A DNA stretch of 22,758 bases from Sanchytrium tribonematis (GCA_018985235.1 JADGIG010000080.1:1-22758); one strand, 5' to 3'; numbered from the stretch's first letter, positions 1 to 9,678 are shown. The notes: a model not told the origin generated them from the letters alone. A program made the numbers and translations.

Positions 1-375
1 GTTTCCAGTAGGCTGTTAATTTAATTTTCCAATTGACGGAAAACACTCTACTAAAATAAAAAATTTATGCTTTCATGAAGATCCGCGGTTTCGAAATGAA
101 TGGAGTTCCAAAGATCTGGTAAACTATGCATCCATCTTCACATTTGACATTTTTTGACAATAGAACTGTCGGTTTTATTTCCACTATGACAAATTCAGTG
201 ACTAACTTAATCAGAGTACATCCAAACAACTCACAATATTCTCAAACCAAATACTTGCGTTTTAATAGTTTTTGGTGCGTATGAAATCTAGTTTATAATT
301 CATCTACATAGGTATTCTTCTTATGTGGGTTTAAATGATTAATCGTATTTTTAAATCTGTACATTTTACTGCTAA
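1..375. other. No gene seen (left edge)
   Basis: I see no convincing coding region, RNA gene or repeat here. It lies beyond the last readable part of the minus-strand LINE-like element. If that element were complete, its reverse transcriptase should be encoded here and further left. I could not read reverse transcriptase motifs in this stretch, so the element is either truncated or too decayed here. Confidence 0.5.
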
Positions 376-744
376 TTATTTTAAATTGACTATTGCGTGG
401 CAAGGCAGCAATTGATCTATACATGGCCATGTAGTATCTGGTATTTCTTCTTCAATGGTGTACTGGTCAATAAAATCAATTTCCATTTTATTTCTAATGA
501 TTTTCTTCGAGTATTTGGTCATTGTCTGGTTCAATATTGATTTGATTTGCTTACAGTATTTGTTTGCAGTGTTGACTATGCTATGCATTCCATCATCTTG
601 GTCCATGGAGAGCATTGTATTAAGAGTTGTCTGGAAAGCAGGAGAATTCTTATATTTTTTAAAACAATCTGCATATTCTTCTTTGATTTCATCTGTGATA
701 ATGTTTGGAGTGTACCATCTATTCCATTTGTTGAGTTGGATCAC
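376..744 (-). pseudogene. LINE-like ORF2 linker after endonuclease
   Basis: This segment continues in the same frame directly after the TAA at 745-747 that follows the SDH motif of the endonuclease. It encodes about 122 residues, including a Trp-rich WNRWY segment and charged helical sequence, and ends at a TAA. In LINE ORF2 proteins a region of this kind links endonuclease and reverse transcriptase. No reverse transcriptase motif is reached. Its identity is inferred from position and strand. Confidence 0.5.
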
Positions 745-1959
745 TTATGCTTCTGTTGATATCTCCGTGAAAATAGCCAGATGATCACTGATTAATGGTC
801 CAATTTGAGTAGGCCCAATTTTATGAGCAATGGACTCATTCAACATAAATCCTAGTCGTGTTATGGGATCTTCCACATCATAGTCATTAATTATGCAGCC
901 GAGATCCGTGTAAACATTATTTATAAATTCCATTCATTATTATTTCTAATTTGGACCATGCCACAATTATAGTCACCAATCATAAAGAATTTATTAGATG
1001 ATGCACGTCTTTTACATTTCAATAAATCATTATAAAACACAGTTTTATCAATACTATTTGTCTTATGTAAAAATACAATGAAATAATCACAAAATTGCAC
1101 AAATAGAATAACTGGTGATTCAAGCAATACTATTGGTTTATAACTGGATAACATTGGATGAATATATAGTGCCATTCCCAGTTGGGTGGGCTCTGTTTTA
1201 TTTGTGACATAATTCATATTCTTAAACTTGGAGTGGAATTTTGAGAGTCTGGCCTCTGCATATCCCAATATATGGATGTTGTTGGATGTTATGAAGTTCA
1301 TAATGGCTGTATTTTTGTTGTGTGACATTCCGTTTATATTTGGTGAATTTGACGTATTTCTTGATCCACCACTGGCTTTTCCAGTCCACCAAATCACGTC
1401 TAGCGGAGCAGGAACATAGTCGGATTCTAAAAATAAACCATGACTTAATTTTAATGGATATTTGAAGAAACCATCATGATCATAATATTCCCGGAGACCA
1501 TTGGGGTTACGGATTTCTAATTTATACATGTTGTTGGTACTGTCGTGGAAACCGGAGTCAATTTGGTATGTATTAAATGGAATTGGGAAATGTTCTGGAT
1601 CGACAAATGTCATGGAATTTTTGATGAGTATTTGTGCATTAAAAGAATGTGCTGGTTGTAAATCTTTTAATTTTGTGTTTGATTTTAAATTACACTGTTG
1701 TTTGTGGTCAGTATATTGAATTGTGATAATTTGTGGGGATTTACCAGGATCTGGTAGGATGCTTTTCCGGTCCAATTCTGGACCGCTTTCTCAGTGGTTG
1801 GACTCTTTTACAACACTACTGAATGATTTGGGAGGTGTATCACTGGCTTTATCATCAATTTCTGTGATCTTGTCTGTGATTGGCTGATTTTCAATTTTGA
1901 TTTTTTCATTATTTGGGACATCCCCAGTAGATTGAGTGAGTACATTGGGTTCTTTAATC
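745..1959 (-). pseudogene. APE-type endonuclease domain of a LINE-like element
   Basis: The reading frame runs from about 1959 through an in-frame TGA (1791-1793) to a TAA near 921, then continues in another frame from 933 to 745. Motifs of the endonuclease/exonuclease/phosphatase fold appear in order: NINGM (Asn motif), ILGYAEARL (catalytic Glu position), QLGMALYI, FMIGDYNCG (the GDxN motif) and, after the frame break near 935, SDHLAIF (the terminal Ser-Asp-His motif). This order is that of the target-nicking endonuclease of APE-type non-LTR retrotransposons. No ATG follows the TGA closely, so ORF2 would need readthrough or reinitiation if it was ever expressed. The frame break and stops suggest an inactive copy. 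Confidence 0.7.
1768..1785 (-). other. Hairpin just after in-frame TGA
   Basis: On the minus strand the sequence CGGTCCA-GAAT-TGGACCG forms a perfect 7-bp stem with a 4-nt loop. It starts 5 nt after the in-frame TGA (1791-1793) that separates the ORF1-like and endonuclease parts of the LINE-like element. The stem is GC-rich in an AT-rich context. A function in readthrough or reinitiation is only a suggestion. Confidence 0.55.
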
Positions 1960-1963
1960 TCTG

Positions 1964-3141
1964 CTACTTGTGTGATAAAATTAAATCTGCAACATCGTTA
2001 ATTATTGTGACTTTGGAGAACACAGAATCATCTGATAGAAAGCCATCATGCTCATCAATAATGACTAGTGGTCCATTTTCAATAATTTTTGGTAATTTAA
2101 TCTGCTTATTAATCAATCTATTTGCAATTGTGTTGTATTTTGTTGAAATTTCATGATACTCCATTTCATAGAAGAATTTATGTCTTAAATTACACAACGA
2201 ATGTATTTACATAAACCACGTTCTCCTTGAACAAATTGATCAAAAAGGGGTAAATTACCAGTGGCTTTATGCTTGACTTGTAAATATCCATGCATTAACG
2301 ATACGTAAATGGACTTAATATGCTCCAAACCCCAAACCCCATTTATGTTGCTATCAGGATTATCACTTTGAATTAAATGCTTTAAATACGTATTTCTGGC
2401 AACAAATTGAATTTCACAGTCAATTAAATATGCGATATTCTCGAATATTTCTTTAATTTGTTTGAATACAACTCTCTTTTCTGACATTTTACATTTAAAA
2501 ATAATTTCAAGAGCGTTTAATTTGTGCACAAAGCTGAAATTCTTAAAGATGGCTTTAAATTCTGTAGAGTTAAACTTTCCAAATTTCTGAATCAATTGTT
2601 TTAGCTTATTGTACTTTAATTCTTTGTTCTTTTGCAATCCTTTAATGTATACGAATTGGAATTGTGGATATTCTGTTGCATTATTTAGAATTGCTGATTT
2701 GTTTTCTCCATTTTCTTGCTGTTGAATGCTATTTAATTTCAGTTCATTTAGAAATGCCTGTAGATCTGGATCAATATTGAATTCTTGAATCAAATTCTGC
2801 TTTTTGTCGTCACCAGCGATAATAGGGGCTTCCTGAGCATCGCTTATTGGCTGTGATAATTTTTCTGGCAAAGTCATTTCAGCATCACTTTTTGAATCAG
2901 TTTTGGTTGCGTTACCATTGGAATTATGATTTGATTGTTGCGGTTTTTTATCGATTTTCATTTTGTTATTTTCTTCTTCTTTTTTTGTTTTTTCCTGGAA
3001 TTGTACGATTTTATCTGTCTTTTTCTTTAATGTTGCGTTTAGTGTACTGTTTTCGTTTGCTGTTTTTGGATTTAGAGATGGTTTCAAAGATTCTTTTTTA
3101 ACGGTAGAGTCAATTGGCATCTCCTTGTCAGATGAGTCCAT
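1964..3141 (-). pseudogene. LINE-like ORF1 (gag-like) remnant
   Basis: The frame opens at the ATG at 3141 and runs to a TAA at 2185-2187, about 318 codons. Reading resumes in another frame from about 2197 to 1964. The first 150 or so residues are rich in Lys, Asn, Ser, Asp and Gln, with no recognisable fold. The rest is a more ordinary charged, helical-looking sequence. No CCHC zinc knuckle was found. Assignment as ORF1 rests on its position immediately upstream of the endonuclease part on the same strand and on a serine-rich PPKSFSSVV segment just before the TGA at 1791, which resembles segments in some LINE ORF1 proteins. An unrelated gene is possible. Confidence 0.45.
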
Positions 3142-3147
3142 TGACAC

Positions 3148-3536
3148 TTGTTATTACTCAGATGCAGCTTTAGGTCCACTCATACTGGAGTTGGAAATTT
3201 ACAAAAAAAAATTAAATTGCAAAATGCAAATTCAGAATTTCCCTCCTGCTCAACTGAAATTGAAGTATTGGGTATTCGATTTATTTTGATGGATATCATT
3301 GCTGAGAAATCTACTGAATCAATAAATTCTTTGTGACACCAAACTATTTCATGGAGCGGATCCATTTGGTAATCTTATTTCTAATCAAATTCATTTCTTA
3401 AAATCCAGAGGCGTTTCGTTGACTTTTCAATGAATTCGTGGCCATATTGGGCATGAATACAATGAGCTCTCGATTCAATGAGCTGCTGACAGCTCTTTTA
3501 ACTCTGTTATTATTCATTTCTATTCACAAACAAAAT
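3148..3536. other. Junction between two retroelement remnants
   Basis: This stretch lies between the start of the minus-strand LINE-like element and the first open plus-strand gag codons. It contains a short direct repeat of CAATGAGCT (near 3459 and 3477). It may hold the degraded 5' end or LTR of the Ty3-like element, but no primer binding site or terminal repeat could be confirmed. Confidence 0.35.
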
Positions 3537-3571
3537 AACAAAAGCCTGTTGCTTTTAATGTTGCGGAAGGA

Positions 3572-4342
3572 ATGTATTTCCGTGAGTTAATGAAGAATTT
3601 ACAGCAAGAACATATTGCATACGCCATGAGCATGCTTTGCGAAAAGGTGAGTTATGATGAATTTGTTAAAGTGCTTGGGTCTCGTTACATATTGGATTTT
3701 AAATCAGTGGATTTTTTTCAATTAAAACAAGAGAATTTGACTGGGCAAGAATATGCTGATAAAATTCAAAAATTTGGAAAAGTAGCAAAAATTAGTGAAG
3801 TGAATTTGAATGATCACTCTAAAGCTAGTTTGAAAGATGATATTGCAATTGTGTTGATTTCTATTCAGTTTGAGAGTTGGTCTATTGCTCGTAAAGCAGC
3901 ATTGGATGTAGAAAAAAGATTGAATCAAAAAGTGAGTGAATCTAAATCAGATTCAAATGGATTTTCTGGGTTTTGTCATTTCTGCAAGCAGCCAGGTCAT
4001 ATTTCTAAGACCTGTATTGTGCGATTGGCTACTATCTGTAATAAATGCAAAGGAGAAGGACATTTGGAAAAGGATTGCAAGAGAGATGACAGGGATTCTA
4101 AGAGAGAAGTCAACAATGTGGTGAATGATGAAGTAAAAATTAGTGATATTTATTACAAATTGCGCATTAATGGTCATTTGACTACTTCGTTGCTTGATAC
4201 TGGTGTGAATTGCAGCATTTTAATCGAAAATACTTATGGCTATTTGGGATTGAAAATGAGTGAATATCACGGCAAGGTGAGTTGCGGTGGTGTAGAGAAG
4301 CGTATCTTGGGATTCGTGGAGTATGGAAATGGATTCATTTGA
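3572..4342 (+). pseudogene. Ty3/gypsy-like gag-protease remnant
   Basis: The frame is open from just after a TAA at 3536-3538, and the first ATG is at 3572. The encoded 256 residues contain a gag-like helical region, then two CCHC zinc knuckles, CHFCKQPGHISKTC and CNKCKGEGHLEKDC, which bind nucleic acid in retroelement Gag proteins. A retropepsin active site, LLDTGVNCSIL, follows at about residue 208. Gag and protease are therefore in one frame. A TGA at 4340 ends the frame while homologous coding appears to go on in the +1 frame, so this copy is broken. The N-terminal part of gag is not seen. Confidence 0.8.
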
Positions 4343-5258
4343 TCCATTTCAATCAAAGATGTTTGTGTTAGAAGGGGAGTACCGCCGTCAACCCATTGCT
4401 GGTCGTGATGTGTTGTTTGAGCATTTTGACTGTTCATTGATGCTTAATTCTAAAGAAAAGGTGGGGAATAATGTCTCAATTGAGTCAGATGTCGAGGAAG
4501 CACTAAAGAAATTGGTTTGATATTTGGATCCAATTTACCAGGAAATGTAGTTGAATATAACGTGGATAAAAGCAAGCCAATCAATCTACCACCAATCAAT
4601 ATTGAATTGAAAGATGGCTTTGACCCAGAGAATCTGCGACAAAAACCATTTAATGGGACAGAGAAATACCAGACAAGAGGAATTATTGTAAAAGGAGAGA
4701 GTGGGTTTAGCAGCCCGGCATTTATACTCAAGAAGGGAGACAAGTATAGACCTGTTGTGGATTATCGACGCATAAATTTAGCCACTAAACCAAGTGGTTT
4801 GCCAATTCATAGATGATTTGATTCAACGTGCTCTTGGTTACCTGTTCTATTCAAGTTTCGACTTGGAGTATGGGTACCATCAGCTGCTTGTTTCAAATGA
4901 CACAGCAAAAATTACAAGTTTTGTGACCACAGTTGGCCAGTTTCTACAACGGAGACTTGGTCAAGGCCTGCGTACGGCAGGCGGGATCTTCCAGCACTCG
5001 ATATCTACCTTGTTATCCCCAGTTGATAATCTGCTGCAATACATCGACGATTCGTTACTTTACAGCAATGATTTGATGCAGCATATTCAGGATATACGGG
5101 ACTTGATTATGATATGCAATAAGTATCATATTGTATTGAAATTGTCAAAGAGTCAAATTTGCCAGCCTGTAGTTGATTTCTGTGGTTTTGAGATATCTAG
5201 AGATGGATGTGGTGCCAAATTGTCATGTTATTCTCTCTTTAATTTCTTAAAAGATTGA
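4323..5258 (+). pseudogene. Ty3/gypsy-like reverse transcriptase remnant (copy 1)
   Basis: Three overlapping frame segments (4323-4520, 4517-4816, 4794-5258) together resemble the protease-RT linker and reverse transcriptase of Ty3/gypsy elements. Visible motifs are KYRPVVDYRRIN, SSFDLEYGYHQL (catalytic Asp region), ITSFVTTVGQF and QYIDDSLLYS (the YxDD box). In place of the usual PFGLxNAPxxFQ motif it has RLGQGLRTAGGIFQH. Frame breaks near 4517 and 4800 indicate decay, and no RNase H or integrase follows, so the element is truncated at its 3' end. Confidence 0.8.
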
Positions 5259-5314
5259 CTAGAGCCACTGAAACTCTTCTTTTTCATATGAAATGACTTG
5301 TAGTATCAAGCAAA

Positions 5315-5690
5315 ATGGAAAAACAAATGAAATTAAATCTCAACACCATTGCAGATGGATCACCCATTCCTAGAATATACGAGTTGATTCAAACCGTATC
5401 AGGATATCATTATTACACCGTATCTGATTATTAGACGGGTTTTAACTAGATCAAAATCCATTACTACATCATTTGCCACCAGTAAGTCTCAATATTATAG
5501 TCATCGACTTGGTCAAGGATTAACGCAGTCCGGCGGTCTGTTCCACCACACGACATTCCAATTGACATCAGAAACTAAAAACCTAGCCCAATGCATTGAT
5601 GATTTAAATGATTTGAAGCAGCATATGAAGGATATCTAGACATTTGTTTAAATATGCTCAGAAAAGAATATCGGCTTCTGCGGCAATTGT
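5315..5690 (+). pseudogene. Second, more decayed RT remnant of the same family
   Basis: Translation from 5315 gives a stretch with GSPIPRIYELIQTVSGY, matching the start of an RT palm domain, and ends at a TAG near 5430. After a frame change from about 5448 it reads SITTSFATSKSQYYSHRLGQ, then a GLTQSGGLFHH segment, then QCIDDLNDLKQHMKDI. This parallels copy 1 block by block, including the unusual LGQGL-x-x-GG-x-F motif. Nucleotide similarity is also visible around the YxDD region (5052-5110 versus 5593-5650). Several in-frame stops show it is dead. Confidence 0.7.
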
Positions 5691-5699
5691 GATTATACT

Positions 5700-7253
5700 C
5701 AATCAGATCTGGCAAAAATCAACATTAATTAGTCATTAACATGTGAAACATCCACTAGAGCGAAATTAGCGCTGTCGTTTTAGCTTTAAATAATTCACAC
5801 TTGAACTTCAATTATTTAGTTAAAATACATTTCGATTCAACAGCAGTAATCGCAAATATACAGTCATATACATACGTTCACAGTATTAAATTATGATCCT
5901 CTATGATTCAAAGCATTAATTTTGACATTTAATGGGTAAAAGCATATTCAGATAAAATTATGTCGTGGAAATTAGATTACATATTTGCTTTGTAGAACAA
6001 ATTGAGCAACTAATCGTGAACAACTGTCAATAGTGAGTAGACAGAATAAATTCTCCATAGCAACATTTGCAGCATTTGATGAGCAAAATAATGGATTTGT
6101 AAACAACTTTTATAGATCACTCTCCAGTAATGAAATTGTCAACGCAAAGATCACAGGCTACTCTTACTCTAGTCCAAAGTCATATTTCAAAGCTAAAAAC
6201 AAACCTTTTAGTGCAAAAAAAATTAAACGGCAAAATTGCTTGAAATAACTATAAGGTTTACATGACCAATTTCTGGAAAGAGAGTAAGCTGGAATCCTAT
6301 TATGTACCATAACCTGTGAATTGCTTGAAATAACTATAAGGTTTACATGACCAATTTCTGGAAAGAGAGTAAGCTGGAATCCTATTATGTACCATAACCT
6401 GTGCATTTTGTCAAGATGCTGTCAAAAAACATGGCTCAGCTTTGAGACAATTGAACCTGATCACCTATCAGTAGACGTCAAATTAGACAAACAACTAAAT
6501 TCTTAGCTCGAGAAAATTGAATCTCTTGTTTAAAGACGCATTTCATGGAACATCAATTCTGATCAAGCGCCTTGGGTGCACACTAGTTTAATATTGTGAA
6601 AATTGCAAATTACCAACTTTTTGGGCCCAATCAAATGCTTATATATCAAAGACGAATGAAAATGTATATATACCCCACAATCGAGTGTAAAATTAAATTA
6701 GCTTAAAAATTGACTTTTTAAAATCTATCACACTATTGTGGTCACAACAATAATGAAGTAGCCTCAAGGTGATCGATCTCAATGTTCAAAAAGCTACAGC
6801 TGAATTTTCGTCGTTTCATAACAGTATGAAAGGAGGTCGCTTTATAAGTGATTTAGGGTTGCATAGGGGGTAAGTTGTGACTGATTATAAAAAGGGTATT
6901 ATTAACTCAATGAATAGGGAATGTAACAAGGAATGTGTTATCAATTGATAGTGAAAGGGATCTCAGGATGCTACTAATAGCCCCTATAATTATCTTATCT
7001 TTATTTACAATAGTGCTGTTTAGGAAAATAAGCATTGTTATTGGACACATCAAATCGATGTATGGATCTATAATCTCCTTAATCCCTAATACTATAATTG
7101 TACATTATTGAATTGTGATAGGCTGCTAAATAGAAATTTCCAAAAAAAGCATTACTAAATCAGATACTTTCTTGCGCTATTGCTCACACTTTATGCGAAT
7201 AAATCAAGAGATTCTTTTTGGATTGAAAATCAAGCCGTAACTAAAGCCCCATC
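5700..7253. other. Gene-free gap
   Basis: I found no recognisable protein, tRNA or snRNA in this roughly 1.5-kb stretch. It follows the retroelement remnants and precedes the gene-dense block. It contains the 85-bp tandem duplication at 6234-6403 and short open frames without recognisable homology (for example 6033-6248, which lacks an ATG). Given the 3-50 bp spacers elsewhere, it is probably decayed mobile-element sequence. Confidence 0.5.
6234..6403. repeat. Perfect 85-bp tandem duplication
   Basis: Two adjacent copies, 6234-6318 and 6319-6403, are identical base for base. Each begins AATTGCTTGAAATAACTATA and ends CATAACCTGTG. Perfect identity between copies suggests a recent duplication or an assembly artefact. 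No further copies are visible in the window. Confidence 0.95.
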
Positions 7254-7706
7254 ATGAAACATTTTGATCTTTCAAATTATTCTAGGGCTCAATTAGACGA
7301 GGTTCTGAAGAGCCCCTATGACTATCTCACATCCCTTAAAAGTTTGCAATTGAAACAATTTGAAATTATAGAGTGTCAAGAAAAAATTGTTGATACTTGT
7401 GGTAAAAATATAGATTTGAATCAAGAGCTGATTACTATTGTCGAGTTACTATTTAAAGTTCAATCGATGATAAGCGATCAATATGTGGCTTATCAAAATG
7501 AATTTTTAGTCCATTGCGATTTATCTGCGAGTTTTGGAAAGATTAAACACTTGGATTTTTTAGAAGAAAAATTAATATCGCAAGAGAAAAGTATACAGAC
7601 TGAAGTATCTTCAAAAAATGATTCAAATATGGTTGCGCTTCTCAAATTTAACTTTGAGGAGGTTAATTTAATCAAAGAAGTTGCTCATTATCCCTTGAAA
7701 CAATGA
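7254..7706 (+). CDS. Probable VPS37-like (Mod(r) domain) ESCRT-I subunit
   Basis: This encodes 150 residues from the first in-frame ATG. The sequence is helical and charged and lacks a signal peptide or membrane segment. The pattern AQLDEVL near residue 12, then a heptad-like stretch with GKNIDLNQELITIVELLFKV and ISDQYVAYQNE, resembles the Mod(r) domain of VPS37. There LNELL, NRSLAEGNL and a following KYQEL-type helix occupy the same positions. VPS37 is part of ESCRT-I, which sorts ubiquitinated cargo into multivesicular bodies. Similarity is weak, so any short coiled-coil protein is possible. The stop codon overlaps the ATG of the next gene by 4 bp (ATGA at 7703-7706), an operon-like arrangement rare in eukaryotes. 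Confidence 0.5.
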   Translation: MKHFDLSNYSRAQLDEVLKSPYDYLTSLKSLQLKQFEIIECQEKIVDTCGKNIDLNQELITIVELLFKVQSMISDQYVAYQNEFLVHCDLSASFGKIKHLDFLEEKLISQEKSIQTEVSSKNDSNMVALLKFNFEEVNLIKEVAHYPLKQ

Positions 7707-8452
7707 TTAAAGTCTTCCCAGTTGCGTGTTTAAGAGACAACTACTCATATGTGGTTAAATGTGTGAGTTCTGGAAAAGGTGTGATAATCGACCCTGTGAT
7801 GCCGTCTAAAGCTTTTAAAGTGGCTAATGACAATAATGTGGACATCAAGCAATGTCTTGTTACTCATCATCATTCTGACCATCATGATATACCGGCATTA
7901 CATCGAATGGGGTTTGGACCCAAAACCTTGCAAATTATTTCTGGTGATAAGCGAATATCACATTCTGAAATTACACAAGATAGGAATATTTGGAAAGTGG
8001 GAGAAATGTCAATTCAGTCAATTTATACGGGAGGCCATACTTTAACCCATTTTTCCTACCTAATAACTCATAATAATGAGCAACATCTTTTCACCGGGGA
8101 TTTTTTATTTATCGGTGGTTGTGGCAAACTTTTCGAAGGTAGTCCTAGCTTAATGTGGAAATCTATAGAAGAAATAATGAAGCTTCCAAATAATGTCAAG
8201 GTTTGGGTGGGGCATGAATACACCTTAAATAATTACAAATGGGCGAACGCCTTATTTCCGACAGATGAAGGTATAATAGAACGAAAAAGGTTTGCCGAAA
8301 CCAATGCTTGTACTATTCCTTCGACACTTCTCATTGAGAAAGAATCCAATTTATTTTTGAGGTGCAACCAGGATTTGATATTACGTAAATTTGGTACTGA
8401 GGACCCTGTGTACGCGTTGGAAAAGTTGAGAGAAAATAAAGATTTATTTTGA
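7703..8452 (+). CDS. Hydroxyacylglutathione hydrolase (glyoxalase II)
   Basis: A 249-residue metallo-beta-lactamase-fold enzyme that hydrolyses S-D-lactoylglutathione to D-lactate and glutathione, the second step of methylglyoxal detoxification. The start is fixed by the N-terminal match MIKVFPVACLRDNYSYVV. Metal ligands are visible: THHHSDH at 54-60, GGHT with His112, FTGD with Asp133 and GHEYT with His171. Family signatures CGKLFEG and VWVGHEYTLNNYKWA are present, and the C-terminal substrate-binding region keeps a TEDPVYALEKLRENKDLF motif. The residues after the first motif (HDIPALHRMG) lack the usual AGGN. Length fits cytosolic forms, and no mitochondrial presequence is seen. Only 13 bp separate its stop from the stop of the convergent RhoGAP gene. 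Confidence 0.95.
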   Translation: MIKVFPVACLRDNYSYVVKCVSSGKGVIIDPVMPSKAFKVANDNNVDIKQCLVTHHHSDHHDIPALHRMGFGPKTLQIISGDKRISHSEITQDRNIWKVGEMSIQSIYTGGHTLTHFSYLITHNNEQHLFTGDFLFIGGCGKLFEGSPSLMWKSIEEIMKLPNNVKVWVGHEYTLNNYKWANALFPTDEGIIERKRFAETNACTIPSTLLIEKESNLFLRCNQDLILRKFGTEDPVYALEKLRENKDLF

Positions 8453-8465
8453 AATGTATTAGAAT

Positions 8466-9663
8466 TCATCTTCTGAAAATATCGTCGTAATACTCTATAT
8501 AATAAGTAACCAATATACCAACCCAGCCGTCAGATTTAGATTGTGACACCATCTGATTCGTATCTACAAATTTACATAGGTTGGGAGCCCAAATAATTAA
8601 TAGATTGCTAGTGCTCATCAAATTTTCTTCCTTGTTAAAATTAATTTGCCTTAACAAGTGAAATAAAATTTTTGTGACTACATAAGATGGGTATGGCATT
8701 TCCACTGTTTGGCGTTTGACAAGTTTAAATAAAGCGTCATCTTTTTCAGTAAGATTGACAACCTTGTGATTCTCGGCATAATCACTCAACAGAATAAACC
8801 ATTCTTTAACCCACAATCCCTCCGGTATCTCTCTAATAAATGACTTTAAAGAAGCTGCAGCAATGTGGACTGCTTCATCAATGGTTCTTTTCGGTAGTTG
8901 AGTCAAAAAATCTTCCATCAGAAAATCCAAAATAAACCCTAAGTTAATTTATGTAACCTTGATCTAAGAGTGCCTGAACTTGTTTAACATGTTTAGTGTG
9001 TGGAGACTTTCTGAAAATACCTTTGACAAGAGTGCCTTTTTCAATAAGAAACAAAAAGAGATTGCTCAGTGGTTCTGGAATTAAGCTCAGTAGTTCTGAT
9101 ATATCAAAATAGTCCTTTCCTCCGTCGTATTTAACCAGATCAATTAATTCTTTTTTGTATAGAACTCCGTGTATCTGGTAGTTCGGGTCTATGGTAGAAT
9201 TAAATGCTATAATTTTTTCGTCCGATAGTACATATTGAGGTACAATATCCTTCAACTCCGATAAATTTGAACAGATTCTGACTTTCTTTTTGAATTTCGG
9301 AGAAGTCATCTTGTAAATTGCAGAAAGCGCATATTGGATGATGGTAGGCGGATGAACAATTAAAACTTGTTTGATATTTTTTCTAATTTCCCTTGAAGAC
9401 TGGCTGTAAATAGAATGACCGAATGATATCATTGAGAGCACATTGAATTCCGAGGGCTGATAAAATATCAATATACTATACGGCTCCTCGCATATAAGTT
9501 TAATTTTGTCCATAACAAGGTCGATAACTTCTTGATTAGGAGTGCCATTTGGTACCAAGTGAAAAGTAATCACCAAACAGGGTCGCTTTTCTTGATCGAC
9601 TGCAAACGCACAAAAGGATGTATTTATGGAAGTAGTAGATAGCCTGGAATCGCTTTGAGACAT
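8466..9663 (-). CDS. CRAL-TRIO/BCH plus RhoGAP protein (ARHGAP1-like)
   Basis: Two exons (9663-8958 and 8938-8466) joined across a 19-nt intron encode 392 residues. Residues about 60-170 resemble the Sec14/CRAL-TRIO (BCH) domain of p50RhoGAP (motif QVLIVHPPTIIQYALSAIYK). The RhoGAP domain follows: VKGIFRKSPHTK with the arginine finger at about Arg218, SFIREIPEGLW, and NLLIIWAPNL with the conserved Asn. Such proteins stimulate GTP hydrolysis by Cdc42/Rho GTPases at membranes. The GAP domain is interrupted by the intron exactly where both flanking frames end. The start codon lies 15 bp from that of the divergent 455-aa gene. Human ARHGAP1 is 439 residues, so this one is slightly shorter. Confidence 0.88.
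8939..8957 (-). other. 19-nt intron in RhoGAP gene
   Basis: GTTACATAAATTAACTTAG, phase 1 (exon G | GG). Removing it joins LLDQ to GFILDF in frame, inside the RhoGAP domain. It is the only one of the seven introns with GTT rather than GTA. The branch motif TTAAC occupies positions 11-15. Confidence 0.95.
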
Positions 9664-9678
9664 AATCTCAAACAGGGG

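Larger units (their letters stand above)
376..3141 (-). mobile_element. Decayed non-LTR (LINE-like) retroelement remnant
   Basis: A run of minus-strand reading-frame segments reads from 3141 down to 376 as one degraded element: a charged, low-complexity ORF1-like part, then an APE-type endonuclease, then a linker. Frame breaks lie near 2190, 1960 and 935, with in-frame stops at 1791-1793 (TGA) and 745-747 (TAA). The endonuclease motifs are the main evidence for a LINE-like identity. No reverse transcriptase is visible before the left edge, so the 3' part is lost, decayed or outside the window. It lies head-to-head with the plus-strand Ty3-like remnant. No target-site duplication or poly(A) tail could be identified. 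Confidence 0.7.

Noticed and set aside
917-975. Possible 19-nt intron at the endonuclease frame break of the LINE-like element
   Set aside because: A GT...AG 19-mer exists there but lacks the TTNAY motif, and removing it creates an immediate stop codon. The frame break is more simply an indel.
2175-2215. Possible 19-nt intron or programmed slip at the ORF1 frame break
   Set aside because: No GT lies 19 nt before the available AG, and no X-XXY-YYZ slippery heptamer was found in frame.
6033-6248. Plus-strand open frame of 71 codons in the gene-free gap
   Set aside because: It begins with GTG, has no ATG near its start, shows no recognisable motif and ends inside the 85-bp duplication.
7703-8452. 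Bacterial contamination, suggested by the ATGA overlap and glyoxalase II
   Set aside because: The flanking genes are eukaryotic with spliceosomal introns, base composition is uniform, and no Shine-Dalgarno-like operon structure extends further.
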